Positions 1 to 10,078 of a stretch of DNA of 34,065 bases are shown here, piece after piece. The stretch covers positions 25,007,948 to 25,042,012 of the forward strand of contig JBOZIK010000001.1 in assembly GCA_051453625.1 (NCBI GenBank). The letters run 5' to 3'. The notes beneath the pieces were generated by a model that saw nothing but the letters and a program-made list of their open reading frames with translations, was not told the DNA's origin and did no database searches. Position 1 is the stretch's first letter, and each line of letters opens with the position of its first letter. This DNA comes from Welwitschia mirabilis. Taxonomy: Eukaryota; Gnetophyta; Gnetopsida; Welwitschiales. Made by a program: the position numbers and the translations under genes.

Positions 1-314
1 TTGCAAGAATAATTATTCAAAAATATCATTTATTTATATCTACATAAAATTCTTGTAATTTATCTAGAAACTGCATATTTTCATTCTTTTCATCTTGGTT
101 CTCCATTATCATGGGAACTAAGCATTTATTTGTTAATTCACTTGCAAAACAACTTAGACTACCCTATCAAATACATGTAACTTGGTGGTGCAACAATTAT
201 GAAAAAGAAAAAATGTACCATCCCCAGCAAAGTCTTCCTAGCTCAATTTATTAATAACTTAGTTTACTAAAAATGTTCACATTTTAAATATCTAGGAGCA
301 GCAATGGTGAGTGT

Positions 315-838
315 CACTTTAAAAAATAATATAAGATTAAGAAAGCCTTAATTGATATTAGAAGTAGTGTTAATATCATGTCCTTATATATTTATCAAAA
401 ACTTGATCTAGAATAAAGAGTAAAACCTACACAGATTGTTTTAGAGGTGGCTGATACTTCTGTGAAGAAATCGTTAGGTGTAATTAAGGATTTGGTTATT
501 CATATAGAAGAATCTTTTTACCCCATTGATGTTATAGTTATAGAATTTGAGCACCATTATGAATACCCTTTACTTCTAGGTAGAGCATTTGGTGCAATAG
601 CCCATTATATTATAGATATAAGAATCAGTTTGATGGGGTGCATTTTGGAAATAAACAGTTTTTAATAAGAGTTTTTGATGCAGCCAAAAAATATTTAGGT
701 AATAATTTGAGTGTGATGAAAGAAATTAGGCCAACTCTATTTTTACAACACCATCCACTTGAGGAAAGATGGTCCATGCTTCACAAATCACCATTATTTG
801 ATGTCCAAATTAAAAGTAGACAACTTGTATGTTTTTAA
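315..838 (+). pseudogene. Retroviral-type aspartic protease of the Athila-like element, broken
   Basis: The frame through 354 reads LIDIRSSVNIM, matching the family active site DLGAS-N-M. The catalytic Asp (354-356) survives, but the usual Gly and Ala are Arg and Ser. A TAA at 414-416 interrupts the frame. The segment 447-665 then carries the flap and C-terminal half: GVIKDLVIHIEE, a P-DVIVIEFE stretch, and the PLLLGRAFG motif (family form PLILGRPFL). A shift near 640-665 moves into another frame, which continues as spacer toward RT to about 838. In life this domain would cut the gag-pol polyprotein. The GTG at 447 is only the first start-like codon after the stop, not a true start. Confidence 0.7.
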
Positions 839-1019
839 AGATTAACTTGATTTGACCATTTGAAAACTAAATTTTTTGATCTAGAGAGTAGAGAATTTGA
901 GTCTGTTAACTGTACAGAATCTTAAGATTTTAGTATACCAAAGATTTCTTATTTTGAGGGTGGTCATCCACTATTGACATCTGAACAACAGTCTGAGATG
1001 ACAGTTTATTTTCCTAAGA

Positions 1020-1990
1020 AATTTATAGAGACTGAAAATGAACTTAAATCTGAATATGAAAACTTTAGATAGTGGACTAAAATACATTTTTTAAATAGTG
1101 ACTTAAACAAGCCTTTAATTATCAATGAAAACCTTACCCCTTAATAAGAATTGAGTTTAGTCTCTCTTCTATAATTAAGATAAATGCATTCACTTGGTCT
1201 TATAATGATTTGATAGCCATACCCACTTCCATTATTTAATATAAAATCTAACTTTAAAAAAAACATTAAATCTATGAGGCAACTCTAATGTAGACTGAAT
1301 CCAACCCTTAAATAAATTATAAACAATGAAATCATAAAGATTTAATGGATGTTGAAATCATTTATTCAATTTCTGATAGTGAGTGGATTAACCCCTTAAT
1401 GATAAAAAGATGGGAAATAGAGAATGTGCATAAAATTTAGAAAATTAAATGAGGTAATTAAAAAAGATCATTGTACTTTGCCTTTTCTTGATCAAATTCT
1501 TGATAGGATTTAGGATCATGCTTTACTGTTTTCTTTATGGATATAGCCATTACAACCAGGTTTGCATTACTAGTGAGAACTAAGCCAAAACCACTTTTAC
1601 TTTTCCTTTTGGTACTTTTGCCTTTAGATGCATGTCTTTTGGACTTTGTAATGCTTCTAGTACTTATCAGCATGCTATGATGTGTATCTTTTCTAATATG
1701 CTTGAGGATTCCATTAAGATTTTTTATGGATTACTTCTCTATTTATGCTAAAACTTTTGAACAAATCTTAGATTGAATAGAGAAAATCTTAGACCATTAT
1801 ATTTTTAGTGGTCTATACTTTAGTTCGGAAAAGAGTCTATTTCTTGTAGAAAGTGGCATTTTTTAGTCACCATATCTCTTGAGAGGAAATTAGGATGGAT
1901 ACTTTTAATGTTGGTATTATTCAAAATTTACCTATAAATGTTAAACAAGTTTTATTTTTTTCTTAGTTATTATGGCTTTAACCATCAGTT
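1020..1990 (+). pseudogene. Reverse transcriptase domain of the Athila-like element, broken
   Basis: Pieces in changing frames match gypsy RT. The PR-RT linker lies at 1020-1145. RLNPTLK is at 1293-1313, VEIIYSISDSEWINP at 1351-1395, then a DY-KLNE-like stretch near 1430-1450. CPLP-FLDQ-like sequence follows near 1470-1500 and TTFTFPFGTFA, RCMSFGLCNAS from about 1590 to 1660. The catalytic MDDF box is recognisable at 1726-1737 only after a one-base shift, and its second Asp reads Tyr (MDYF). After this, REKL-P-YF and CRKWHFLVT mark the thumb. The domain would have copied element RNA into DNA; with a broken frame and a lost catalytic Asp it cannot. Similarity is by eye, so the edges are approximate. 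Confidence 0.7.
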
Positions 1991-2590
1991 CATTCACGAT
2001 TATGCTAATATTTGTAAATCCCTTCACTAATTACTAGATAAAGAAGCCAAATTTAATGACATGAATCTTGTTAACTTGCTTTCAATAGGCTTAAACATAA
2101 ATTATCTTATTCTACTATAGTAACAGGACCTAATGGAGAACTAGATTTTGAGCTTATGTGCGATGCGAATAATTTGTTGTGGGTGGGTTGTTTGTCAAAA
2201 ATATGAAAATGATTTTAAAGTTATATCTTATCATAGTAAATCTTTGTCTAGAGCTTAAATGAAGTATATTCCTATAGAGAAAGAGATGTTATCTATTATC
2301 TTTTACCTTGATTCTTTTAGACATTATCTATTAGGCTTTCATAGTTTACATCGATCATGCTTTTATTCATTACCTTATGACTAAGAAAGATTCTACTGCA
2401 TGTTTGATTAGATGGATCTTTCTTATGCAATATTTTAACTTAACCATTATAGATAAAGTAGAAAAGCATAATTATGTCAACAATCACTTATCTCGACTTC
2501 CTTTTCCTCCAAATGATATTATCATTGATGATTCATTTCCTGATGAGCAGCTTTTTATTATTTTCTCTTCTCATCATCCTTCTTGATATG
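1960..2590 (+). pseudogene. RNase H domain, first copy, broken
   Basis: Follows directly from the RT. The connection segment near 1965-2035 (Y-GFNHQFIHDYANICK) leads into the RNase H fold. The LMCDA-N stretch near 2155-2170 carries the first catalytic Asp, and YHSKSL and the conserved EKEMLSI follow near 2230-2300. The open stretch 2377-2586 reads MTKKDSTACLIRWI, then an LTIIDK segment and NHLSRLP, the usual end of the domain (family form ADHLSRL). RNase H degrades the RNA strand during reverse transcription. The tail DDSFPDEQLF is the Athila-like spacer before integrase. A closely related second copy lies right of the gap at 2876-3530. Confidence 0.7.
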
Positions 2591-2654
2591 CAAACATTAT
2601 TAACTATGTTGTGACCATGACAACATTACAATGCTATAATTTTAATCAATGTAA

Positions 2655-2775
2655 ATATTTTCTCCCTAGGATAGTTAACTATGAGTGGATAGAGCCACAT
2701 TTATATCCCTGATTGGAAAATACTTGAGGTCCTTCATCTTTATCATAGTGGTACTTGTGGAGGACATTTTAGTGG
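2655..2775 (+). pseudogene. Start of integrase, first copy, cut by assembly gap
   Basis: The sequence from about 2665 aligns base by base with the start of the second integrase copy at about 3605. It keeps the integrase zinc-finger start (LHLYHSGTCGGHFSG), with the CHSG Cys changed to Tyr. About 50 bases present in the second copy (near 3632-3685) are missing here. The copy runs straight into the N run at 2776, so nothing of the catalytic core is visible. Confidence 0.6.
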
Positions 2776-2875
2776 NNNNNNNNNNNNNNNNNNNNNNNNN
2801 NNNNNNNNNNNNNNNNNNNNNNNNNNNNNNNNNNNNNNNNNNNNNNNNNNNNNNNNNNNNNNNNNNNNNNNNNNN
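2776..2875. other. Assembly gap (100 N)
   Basis: Exactly 100 N, a common placeholder for a gap of unknown size. It lies between two related copies of the RNase H/integrase region, so it may hide the rest of a duplicated element or a failed repeat resolution. Confidence 0.95.
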
Positions 2876-3535
2876 AGTAGTATGTAAAACCTAAGTTCCC
2901 TTATAAATATTAGACAGGTTAAATATTTTCTTCATCATTGTGGTTTTTACCATTGGTTTATTCATGATTATGCTAATATCTATAAACCCCTTTACTCATT
3001 ACTAGAGAAAAACTCTAAACTTAAATGGAACGAATCTTGTCAACTTACTTTTGAAAGGATTAAACATAAACTTTCTTATGCTCCTATAATAATGAGACCT
3101 AACTGGGAAAAATATTTTAAACTTATATGCGACGCAATTAATTTTGCCATAGGTGGGCTTCTTTGTCAGAAACATGAAAATCATTTTCATGTTATATCTT
3201 ACTGTGAAAAATATTTGGTTATTATGTTTTACCTTAATCTCTTAGACATTATCTTTTAGGATTTTATTCAAATGATTACACTGACCATGCTACCATTCAT
3301 TACCTAATGACCAAGAAATATTCTAGTACATATTTGATTAGATGGATTATATTTATATAAGAGTTTAACTTAACCATTATAGATAAAGAAGGGAAGCATA
3401 ATTCTATTGTTGATCATTTATCTCATTTTTCTTCTCCTCCAAATGATTCTATCATTGAAGCTTTATTTCTTGATGAGGAGCTTTTTATTGTATCTTCTTC
3501 TCATCCTCCTCCTTAGTATGTAGACATTATTAACT
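2876..3535 (+). pseudogene. RNase H domain, second copy, broken
   Basis: This stretch repeats the order of 1935-2590: connection segment with CG-like HDYANI (near 2965-2985), a KLKWNE-like block near 3020, the LYATQLIL segment near 3122-3145 (the catalytic CDA now reads YAT or CDA depending on frame), then the RNase H C-terminus near 3290-3430 and the spacer ending near 3515. The two copies differ at many sites, so this is not a simple assembly duplicate of identical sequence. Frames are lost repeatedly. It leads without interruption into the second, longer integrase copy. Confidence 0.6.
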
Positions 3536-3599
3536 ATTTTGTGACCATGAAAAAACTATAACATTAAACCTATAATTAATGCAAATATTTTATCCATAT

Positions 3600-4721
3600 A
3601 ATAGATGACTATGAGTAGATAAAGCCACATTTGTATCATAGGTAAAAAAATTAAATCATGAAAAAATATGTGTTTAATTGGGAAATACCTGAAATCCTTC
3701 ATCTTTGTCATAGTGGTGTTTATAGAGGACACTTTAGTGGACATAAAACAGTGATGAAAATCCCCCATTCTAGTTTTTATTGGCCTTCTCTTTTTTATGA
3801 TTATTTTAATTTTGTTAGAATATGTGATCCTTACCACCATTATGATAGTCTTGCTCATTCATAGGAAATACCCCTTAAACCTATTCTTGAGTGTGAGCCT
3901 TTTGATTATTGGGGTATTAATTTCATAGGTCCTATACATCCACCTTCTTTTGATAAGCATTATATTTTAGTAACTATGGATTATGTGATTAAATGGGTTA
4001 AAGCTATATTACTTCTTTGAATTAAGACCCAACTATTTCTTTTTTCTTAGAACTCATATCTTTCAAAAGATCAGGGTACTTATTTCATTAATCAGATTTT
4101 TAGAAAACTTCTTTTTTCCATTAGTATAGAACATAGAATATCTTGTGTTTATCATCTTCAAACTAATGGAAAAGCTGAAAATGTTAATAGAAAAATTAAA
4201 AAAAGTTAGAAAAACTTATCTTATTAATAAAAAGTCTTTGGCTTCTAAATTAATGATGTACTTTGGTCTTACTATACTACTTGGCATACTTCTCTTGAAT
4301 TTTCACCTTACAAACTTATATACAATAAAGTTTGTGTATTGCCTCTTGATGTGTGTTATAATTCTTATCATGCATCTTATTAACTTAATTTTATAGATTT
4401 TCATAAAAACCTTAAATATAGATTAGCCCATTTAAATCATCTTAATAAAAAAAGAACTTATGCCATACATCATAAATTAATCCATAAAGCTAAGCAAAGT
4501 TAAAACATGATAAAAAGATATTTCATAAAAAATTTGAACTAGGTTAACTTCTTTTGTTATATAATACTAGAGTTCATCTTTTGAATAATAAGTTAACCTC
4601 TAAATGATTAGGTCTTTATCTTATAGATATTCTCATGGCTCAATTGAGATTTTATACTTAGAAACTAGAGAGACTCGGAAGGTTAATCGATAATGATTAA
4701 AATTATACTAAGGATCTTTAG
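3600..4721 (+). pseudogene. Integrase of the Athila-like element, broken
   Basis: The segment 3658-3864 reads LHLCHSG, RGHFSGHKT, SSFYWPSLFYD and FVRICDPYHH, the HHCC zinc finger with its last Cys changed to Tyr. The catalytic core follows: FDYWGINFIGP at 3901-3933, where the first catalytic Asp is Asn (3919-3921); DQGTYFINQ with the second Asp at 4069-4071; and the Glu in KAENVNRKIKK at 4177-4179. Asp-to-Asp spacing is 50 codons, about ten fewer than usual because of a deletion just before 4066; Asp-to-Glu spacing (35 residues between) is normal. The C-terminal part runs through LETRETRKVN to NYTKDL and the TAG at 4719-4721. Integrase would insert element DNA into the host genome; this copy has lost a catalytic residue and its frame. 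Confidence 0.75.
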
Positions 4722-6925
4722 ATGTAACTATGAACATGATAGAAGTATTTATTTTGCAGGTTTCCCTTGATGAGAAGGACTTCTTCCCTATCATTTTCTG
4801 AGTTCTTTCTTATCCTACTCCTCTGATTGATATTATAATATTTCCTAATCATCTTTTACACTTGACTTGTGCATTACTTTATGAGGTTTCATAATTAATC
4901 TTCATACTTAAGTATTTATAGTGGTAAGATCGGATTCACCTAATCTAGAGACATTTCCATGTCTATGAACTTCACTTAAAGGAAGATGTCTTAGTTTCTT
5001 GTACCTTTTTCAATGATGTTAAGATCTTAGATTATTTGGAAGTGTTCTTTTCTATCTTTTATCTCAATTATTTGCATTCATCTTTTTGAGTGTGTGATCA
5101 TGTGGGAATTTTCAAAAAAAAAAAAGAAATAATGATCATGATATATTATATTATGTACTTCAAATAAAAATACATGGTTACCATATGTTCTACTGCATCA
5201 AGGTAAATTTTTCTGAGAGGAACTTTAGTAGTATTGGTAGCTATGGGAACTCTACTGGGAGGTAAGTTGGCTATGCCTCATGGGTCTCTACTCCTCTGAT
5301 AGTGGTTGCACTCCCCTCATCATGCAAAAAGAAATAAACTTTGAGGCTCTAGGATTAGTGATGTTCATAGTGTCATCAGAGGCATTGCTTATTTCTTAGA
5401 CTCTTAGTATTCCCACACTTGGTCATTTTACTTTTAAATATTTGAGTGTGTTTGTGGGGTGAGAGCAGGTGAGTTCATTTCTAAGTAATTTTTTGATTTT
5501 AACATTTATTATTCTAAGCACTTGAATGTTTGGATATCACTATAACTACTACCTTTTTTAGTAAACTTTATGAAGTTTATACATTTTTTAATGCATGTTT
5601 AGTCAGGTAACTTTATAATGTTTTCCTTAGGAGCTTGCTAGATTAGTACTTAGGATAGGTAAACAATCTTGCCCTGTTCCTTGTGTCCATTTTTATTCTA
5701 TATTTCTTCGATTTTTGAATTTAGAATTTTAAAGTCATTATGCATTTTCTCTTTCTTTTATAGGACCTTAATCATTTAGTATTTTCCTTGTTATTATTTC
5801 ATGTTATATCATTTTTTAGTAAGCATTTAAAAATTCAAAATAACATCTTTGTTTTGATGAGTTTTCTTGTAGATCATGATTTTCTGAGTTTATCATGCTT
5901 TTCTTTTCTATTTGGGCACATTCATGCAATCTTTCTTGATAGGTTTTGAACCTAGATAGTCTATTTTTTTTAGCTATAGTTTTTCTTTATTGTGTGTTTG
6001 TCCTTTTTCCTTGATTTTCTTAGTTTCTATTTGATTTTTATGTTTTTCTAAGTTTTTCTCTTCAGAATTACTACTTAGATGATCATATCCGAGCCTAAGG
6101 TTTTTGGCTAATTTTTTTTTTCTGAAAAACTTTTCATGTCCTATCATCCACTGAGTCATCCAAGTGACACGGGTAGGACGATAATTTGATTTTTTCTAAG
6201 AATCATCCTAGGGCTATCTTCTGGATGACAGTGCAATATAACCATGGTTCAAACACTTTTTCCTCCTTTTCCTTTGTTTCTTCATTATTTTTATCCATTC
6301 CTTTAAGAGACATGATCTCTCTAGCTCATACCAGCATTTTGGAACTTGTCTTGATAGATTTTATGTCTAGATTTATCATATCTCACTAATTTTTTAAAAA
6401 TAATTTATGTGTCTCTCTCCTCTTATTTTACACATTTTTCTCTTATTTTTCAGCCTTTCGACATGCATTTTTCATGTATATCACTTAGTTTTTCATGCTT
6501 TTCAATTTGGAACTTATGAATTTAAATTTCACCATGTATTTTTCAAGATATAAGAATTTGTGAATTTTACAAAGTAATTTTAAATTTTCATCTTTTACAC
6601 TTATTTTCTCGAAAAATATAGGTTGAACCATAGTAGTTCTTTAGGTAAAATTGATCAATTTGATAAGTTCTACGACTCTGCCAAATTAGATTTTTTATTT
6701 GAGCACTTTAAATTTTCATTTCATGTGGGGACCACTAAAAATACATTTTTTGAATTTTTCACATATTTTAAATTTTTTCTGCCACGTTTAGGCAATTTGG
6801 GATACATTGCAACTTCTAGAGAGGTAGAACATATTTTTAGTATTTTTCTCATTTTTATTAATTTTCAAGAATTATTATTACACATCCATGCGATGTTTTT
6901 GACATGTTTTTCTATTTTCACATAA
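4722..6925 (+). other. Non-readable 3' spacer of the Athila-like element
   Basis: No domain is recognisable. By position it is the region between pol and the second ORF of an Athila-type element. It contains short open stretches (6186-6389 and 6623-6925) rich in Phe, Ser and Leu, which is what A/T-rich pyrimidine sequence gives by chance, so I do not call them genes. A Lys/Glu-rich minus-strand open stretch at 5974-6159 is likewise probably an echo of T/C-rich plus-strand sequence. Confidence 0.35.
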
Positions 6926-6929
6926 TGAT

Positions 6930-8240
6930 TTTTGTGTTTCTAATTGAGTAGGCCTCATACACATAAAGCTAGACAAGCTAAGGCTAAGGTTGAGGTAGTA
7001 GAGTAAGAGACATACCTTTTAATTGAGCTAGAGATAGAGCCTGCACATCTTCCACCTTAACATAAATACTCCATGACTATTCAAACAGCTAGTATATGTG
7101 TTGAGCATTATTTTGGCAAGTTTATGAGTCGTATCAAGCCTGAGGTTGACTAGAAACTAATAGATTTATAGCTCAAATGGATTATAGATGAACATGAATC
7201 ATACTACATATCAGAAAAAAGGGAGTTCCATGACATCATAATATCAAAAGGTGACATGACACTTGTGGTCAGTTATAAGATATAATTGTTACATTTATAT
7301 AATACTATGAGATAGCAATTATCCCATTCCATATTACAATTGTAATAGGCCTTAGCAGGTGTGGGAGCATGCATATATACTCAGCTGGTGGGATTGAGGA
7401 GCACCGAGCATATGGTACCATTTTGAATATACTAGCTGATATCACTACTGATCGACAGGGGGTAAATATTACTTAGCTGACCCCTTCATATAGGATGTTA
7501 CACAGAGGACTAATTCATAACATCAGTCTATTCTTTCATGATAGTCACACCATGATATCACATTTATAAATATTAGTAGCTTTTAGATGAAGGAGCAGAT
7601 GAAACTTCGTACATTTATTTAGAGGAGACTCAAATCCATGATAGATGCATAATAGCTTTAGACACTTGGTTATTCATACCTCCTCTCAGCACTCTTTATA
7701 TGATTAAGAATACCACATCCCATGGGCGAATAGTACCTATTGCATATATAGACTTTAGCTCATTATTTATAGAACATGGATATACAAGTTCTATGAGAGG
7801 CAGAGAGACCTCAAGTACAGAGACTTGCAGTTGGAGCTTTACTTGAGTAGATTAAGGCTCTCCTAACCAAAACCACCAAGACCATCATAGGTTTCATTAA
7901 CAAGGGTATCCAGAGACTAGATCAGAGGATCTAGACTCTTAATCAAAGGACATAGGCACTTGATCAGAGATAGCAAACATTTAAGCAAAGGATCCTATAT
8001 ATTGAGAGGAAAGTCCAACACTCTGAGGATTAAATCATTGACATGTACTAGTGTGTCATTTCCATTCAGAGAGTGTAATAGTAGACATTCCTTAAGTTGT
8101 ATGTATCTAGGGTAATGAGATGGTCAGATCTATTTCTACATCTTTAGATCTCCATTTCCCCTAGATCCTGAGCATCCTCCTTCTTCTCCCCCTACTTCTG
8201 AGCCAGCTACCAAACCATATTTTATCATGTTTATATGAGG
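6930..8240 (+). pseudogene. Degenerate second ORF of the Athila-like element (coiled-coil and Pro-rich tail)
   Basis: Coding-like pieces are visible in shifting frames: SICVEHYFGKFMSRIKPEVD near 7090-7150, GVGACIYTQLVGLRSTEHM near 7358-7412, an EETQIHDRCIIALDTWLF stretch near 7622-7675, then RIVPIAYIDFSSLFIEHGY near 7730-7785. The frame through 7896-8033 reads as repeated QR-LDQR units, whose three stops are all TAG or TAG-like at expected Gln codons; this looks like a coiled coil. A Pro/Ser-rich tail (PEHPPSSPPTSEPAT) lies near 8168-8212. Athila-type elements carry an extra ORF downstream of pol, sometimes called envelope-like; its function is not established. I cannot name the family with confidence, and the piece could also be an unrelated inserted ORF. 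Confidence 0.4.
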
Positions 8241-8450
8241 GGAGTGATTTTGTATTATTATTTTGTATCTCCCCTTATATACATCTTTTGTACTAAAAAC
8301 TCTTTTTTAATATTTTATAGATGCTTTATTTTTCCATCATGATGTACTGATTTGAATTTGATTTTTCATGTGTATCTTTTAATTTTTACATGTTATGAAT
8401 AAGGATTAGTTTTACTTGGACAATTCTTCTAGCTTATTATTGTTTAATTT

Positions 8451-8459
8451 AGTGGGGGA
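8451..8459 (+). other. Possible polypurine tract
   Basis: AGTGGGGGA lies about 200 bases after the degenerate 3' ORF, where the plus-strand primer site of a Ty3/gypsy element is expected. No clear TG-starting LTR follows within the readable 50 bases before the gap at 8512, so the call is weak. Confidence 0.3.
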
Positions 8460-8511
8460 TTTTTTATTATATTTACTAATTATCTATAAAACATAAATTC
8501 TATCACAGGTT

Positions 8512-8532
8512 NNNNNNNNNNNNNNNNNNNNN
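8512..8532. other. Assembly gap (21 N)
   Basis: A 21-base N run. It falls where the 3' LTR of the plus-strand element would begin, so that boundary cannot be read. Confidence 0.95.
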
Positions 8533-9942
8533 AGACCTTTTTGAGCCTATGATCTCTTCTATTATTTAGACGATGACCCAAATGACTGATTGGCTGAGCT
8601 TTTGGTAAGTGAAATGTTTAATTTTTCTTATTTCTTAAAATTCAATTTGTATCTTTGTAAATTCTAAAAATATTTTTAAGATAATTTCCTTAATTATCTT
8701 AGCTATTTTATTGTCTAATAAGTTGGCTCATAAATAATAGTTTATCACTTGGTTTTATTAGGAACTAACAAGGATAAGTGGAGGGCTATGTTGCATTGCT
8801 AACTTACACTTATTTGATAGGGTATTCTAAGTGGTTTTATAGGTTAATAGATAGGTCTTGATTTTTATAATAATGGAGAAATAAAGTAAAAGAGATGAAA
8901 ACATGCAATATCCATAATGATTTACAGTATTTTGAGCAATTTTGAATACTTTACATTTCTAAGACAACTTCCTATAAAACATTGAGGCTGATGCACTGAT
9001 TAAAGATTTGTCAAAGATCGTCATCCATTTCATCATTTAAACGACTATACGGATGACCAAGAAAATTGTGCCAATAGGGATGTTGACTATAATCAACCTA
9101 ATAGCTAATGTGAATTAATTATGAGGTATCATCATCTCTTCTATCATCCAGACAAGCAGTCATATGAGATTGTTGTAATGTCTACATTAAACATTCACCT
9201 AACTTCTACCACATATATGTTTGTTTCTTCTTGCATAATCATTACGGCTTTACATATGCCTTTTTATTTGTATTCTTATGTGCTTATGTATTAATAAATA
9301 GTGATCTCATCCTTGACTTCTGCTTGTCTTCATTTGCACCTGAAGTTCTCGTGACAGAAGATCAAAGGGCTTAAGATCCATCCTTGTAGTTACAAAGAGA
9401 TTTTTTACATGGTGTTAGATAGTGTTTCCTCCATTGAGGTGTGGCTACTTTATAACATGAATGTGGTTCATGATTTAATATAAAACATTTTCTTTTATAA
9501 TTTTAATGCATATTTGTCCTTCACCCTCATAGCTTATATGGTTTATGATTCATTAACGGTTTCTTTAATCATATAGGTTATGAGGGTAAACTTTGTCAAG
9601 GTTATGCATGATTAGTTTAGGTTAGGTGCATTCTTATTTCCTATTCCTAGATTAGCTTTACATGGGTGTATTATATTTACTTTCGTGCATTGTAAGTTAT
9701 TTCTATAGTTAGAGTATAAGTATTTCTATGTAGAAAGCAACTCTCTTATTTCCTAACTTAGCCCTTGATAGATTATAACATTTATGGCACTTACGTCTAT
9801 ATTAGTATGTTGTGTTTATGTATTATATCCGTAATTAATGGGATTCTACTTAAAACGTAACATTGCATAAATACATACCACAATACTTATACTTAAGGAA
9901 TCTATTTTAATAAATGTGTTAAAATCCTATATTACTCATAGT
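8533..9942 (+). other. Unassigned stretch, possibly LTR remnant, with weak primer-site look-alike
   Basis: No coding domain seen. Three related short motifs with TCATC/GACGA character recur near 8551-8580, 9016-9060 and 9129-9160. At 9401-9421 the sequence TTTTTTACA is followed by TGGTGTTAGATA, which resembles an LTR end followed by an initiator-Met primer binding site (TGGTATCAGAGC), but only 8 of 12 bases agree and two of the differences are transversions. If real, 8533-9409 would be part of a plus-strand LTR whose internal region was lost or interrupted by the minus-strand element to the right. Confidence 0.25.
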
Positions 9943-10065
9943 GGTTAATTTAAAATAACATCTTATTTTCATAACAATTTTAAATAAGGATAATTGATAA
10001 TTTTATTAAAATCTTAATATACTTAACATTAGATAAATAAGGTTTACAAAATATGGAATATGACA
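9943..10065 (-). repeat. Start of 3' LTR of the minus-strand chromovirus
   Basis: These bases align end to end with 17369-17492, the outer end of the 5' LTR, at roughly 80 % by eye, including the shared block AAAATCTTAATATACTTAA. On the minus strand it begins TGTCAT directly after the polypurine tract. Left of 9943 the alignment to the 5' LTR fades; a weak match may extend to about 9825. The remaining 1.7 kb expected for a full 3' LTR is not recognisable. Confidence 0.65.
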
Positions 10066-10078
10066 TCCTTCCCCACTT
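10066..10078 (-). other. Polypurine tract of the minus-strand chromovirus
   Basis: The minus strand reads AAGTGGGGAAGGA directly before the LTR start TGTCAT. This is the plus-strand primer site of reverse transcription, at exactly the expected place, following the end of pol. Confidence 0.7.

Larger units (their letters stand above)
1..8511 (+). mobile_element. Decayed Athila-like Ty3/gypsy retrotransposon, 5' part outside window
   Basis: Domains on the plus strand follow the Ty3/gypsy order: aspartic protease, reverse transcriptase, RNase H, integrase, with a second degenerate ORF downstream of pol. The protease-RT linker, the integrase core and the pol C-terminus (NYTKDL then stop) resemble Athila-type pol as I know it; the lineage is judged from memory of the family, not by search. 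The gag region and 5' LTR lie left of the window. A purine run at 8451-8459 could be the polypurine tract. Every domain is broken by stops and shifts, and the RNase H region occurs twice on either side of an N gap. The first 300 bases probably belong to the gag-protease linker but give no readable domain. The 3' LTR boundary is not defined, so the right end is approximate. Confidence 0.65.

Noticed and set aside
1458-1673. Lys/Ser-rich minus-strand open stretch
   Set aside because: It is the antisense of the plus-strand reverse transcriptase remnant, whose PFGTFA and MSFGLCNAS motifs explain the sequence.
3002-3190. Minus-strand open stretch over the second RNase H
   Set aside because: Antisense shadow of the plus-strand RNase H remnant.
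3556-3858. 100-codon minus-strand open stretch
   Set aside because: Antisense of the plus-strand integrase zinc-finger region, which has clear family motifs.
4145-4396. Open stretch rich in Leu and Ile that could look like a membrane protein
   Set aside because: It is the shifted frame of the integrase C-terminal part; only its KTYLINKKSLASKL portion is in the true frame.
5974-6159. Basic, charged minus-strand open stretch
   Set aside because: It reflects pyrimidine-rich plus-strand sequence; no motif and no coding context.
6623-6925. 100-codon Phe-rich plus-strand open stretch
   Set aside because: Low-complexity Phe/Ile composition typical of T-rich DNA; no recognisable motif. Kept only as part of the element spacer.
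9410-9421. Primer-site look-alike TGGTGTTAGATA as proof of another LTR element
   Set aside because: Only 8 of 12 bases match and two differences are transversions, unlike the transition-only decay of the two accepted primer sites. Kept as a weak note only.
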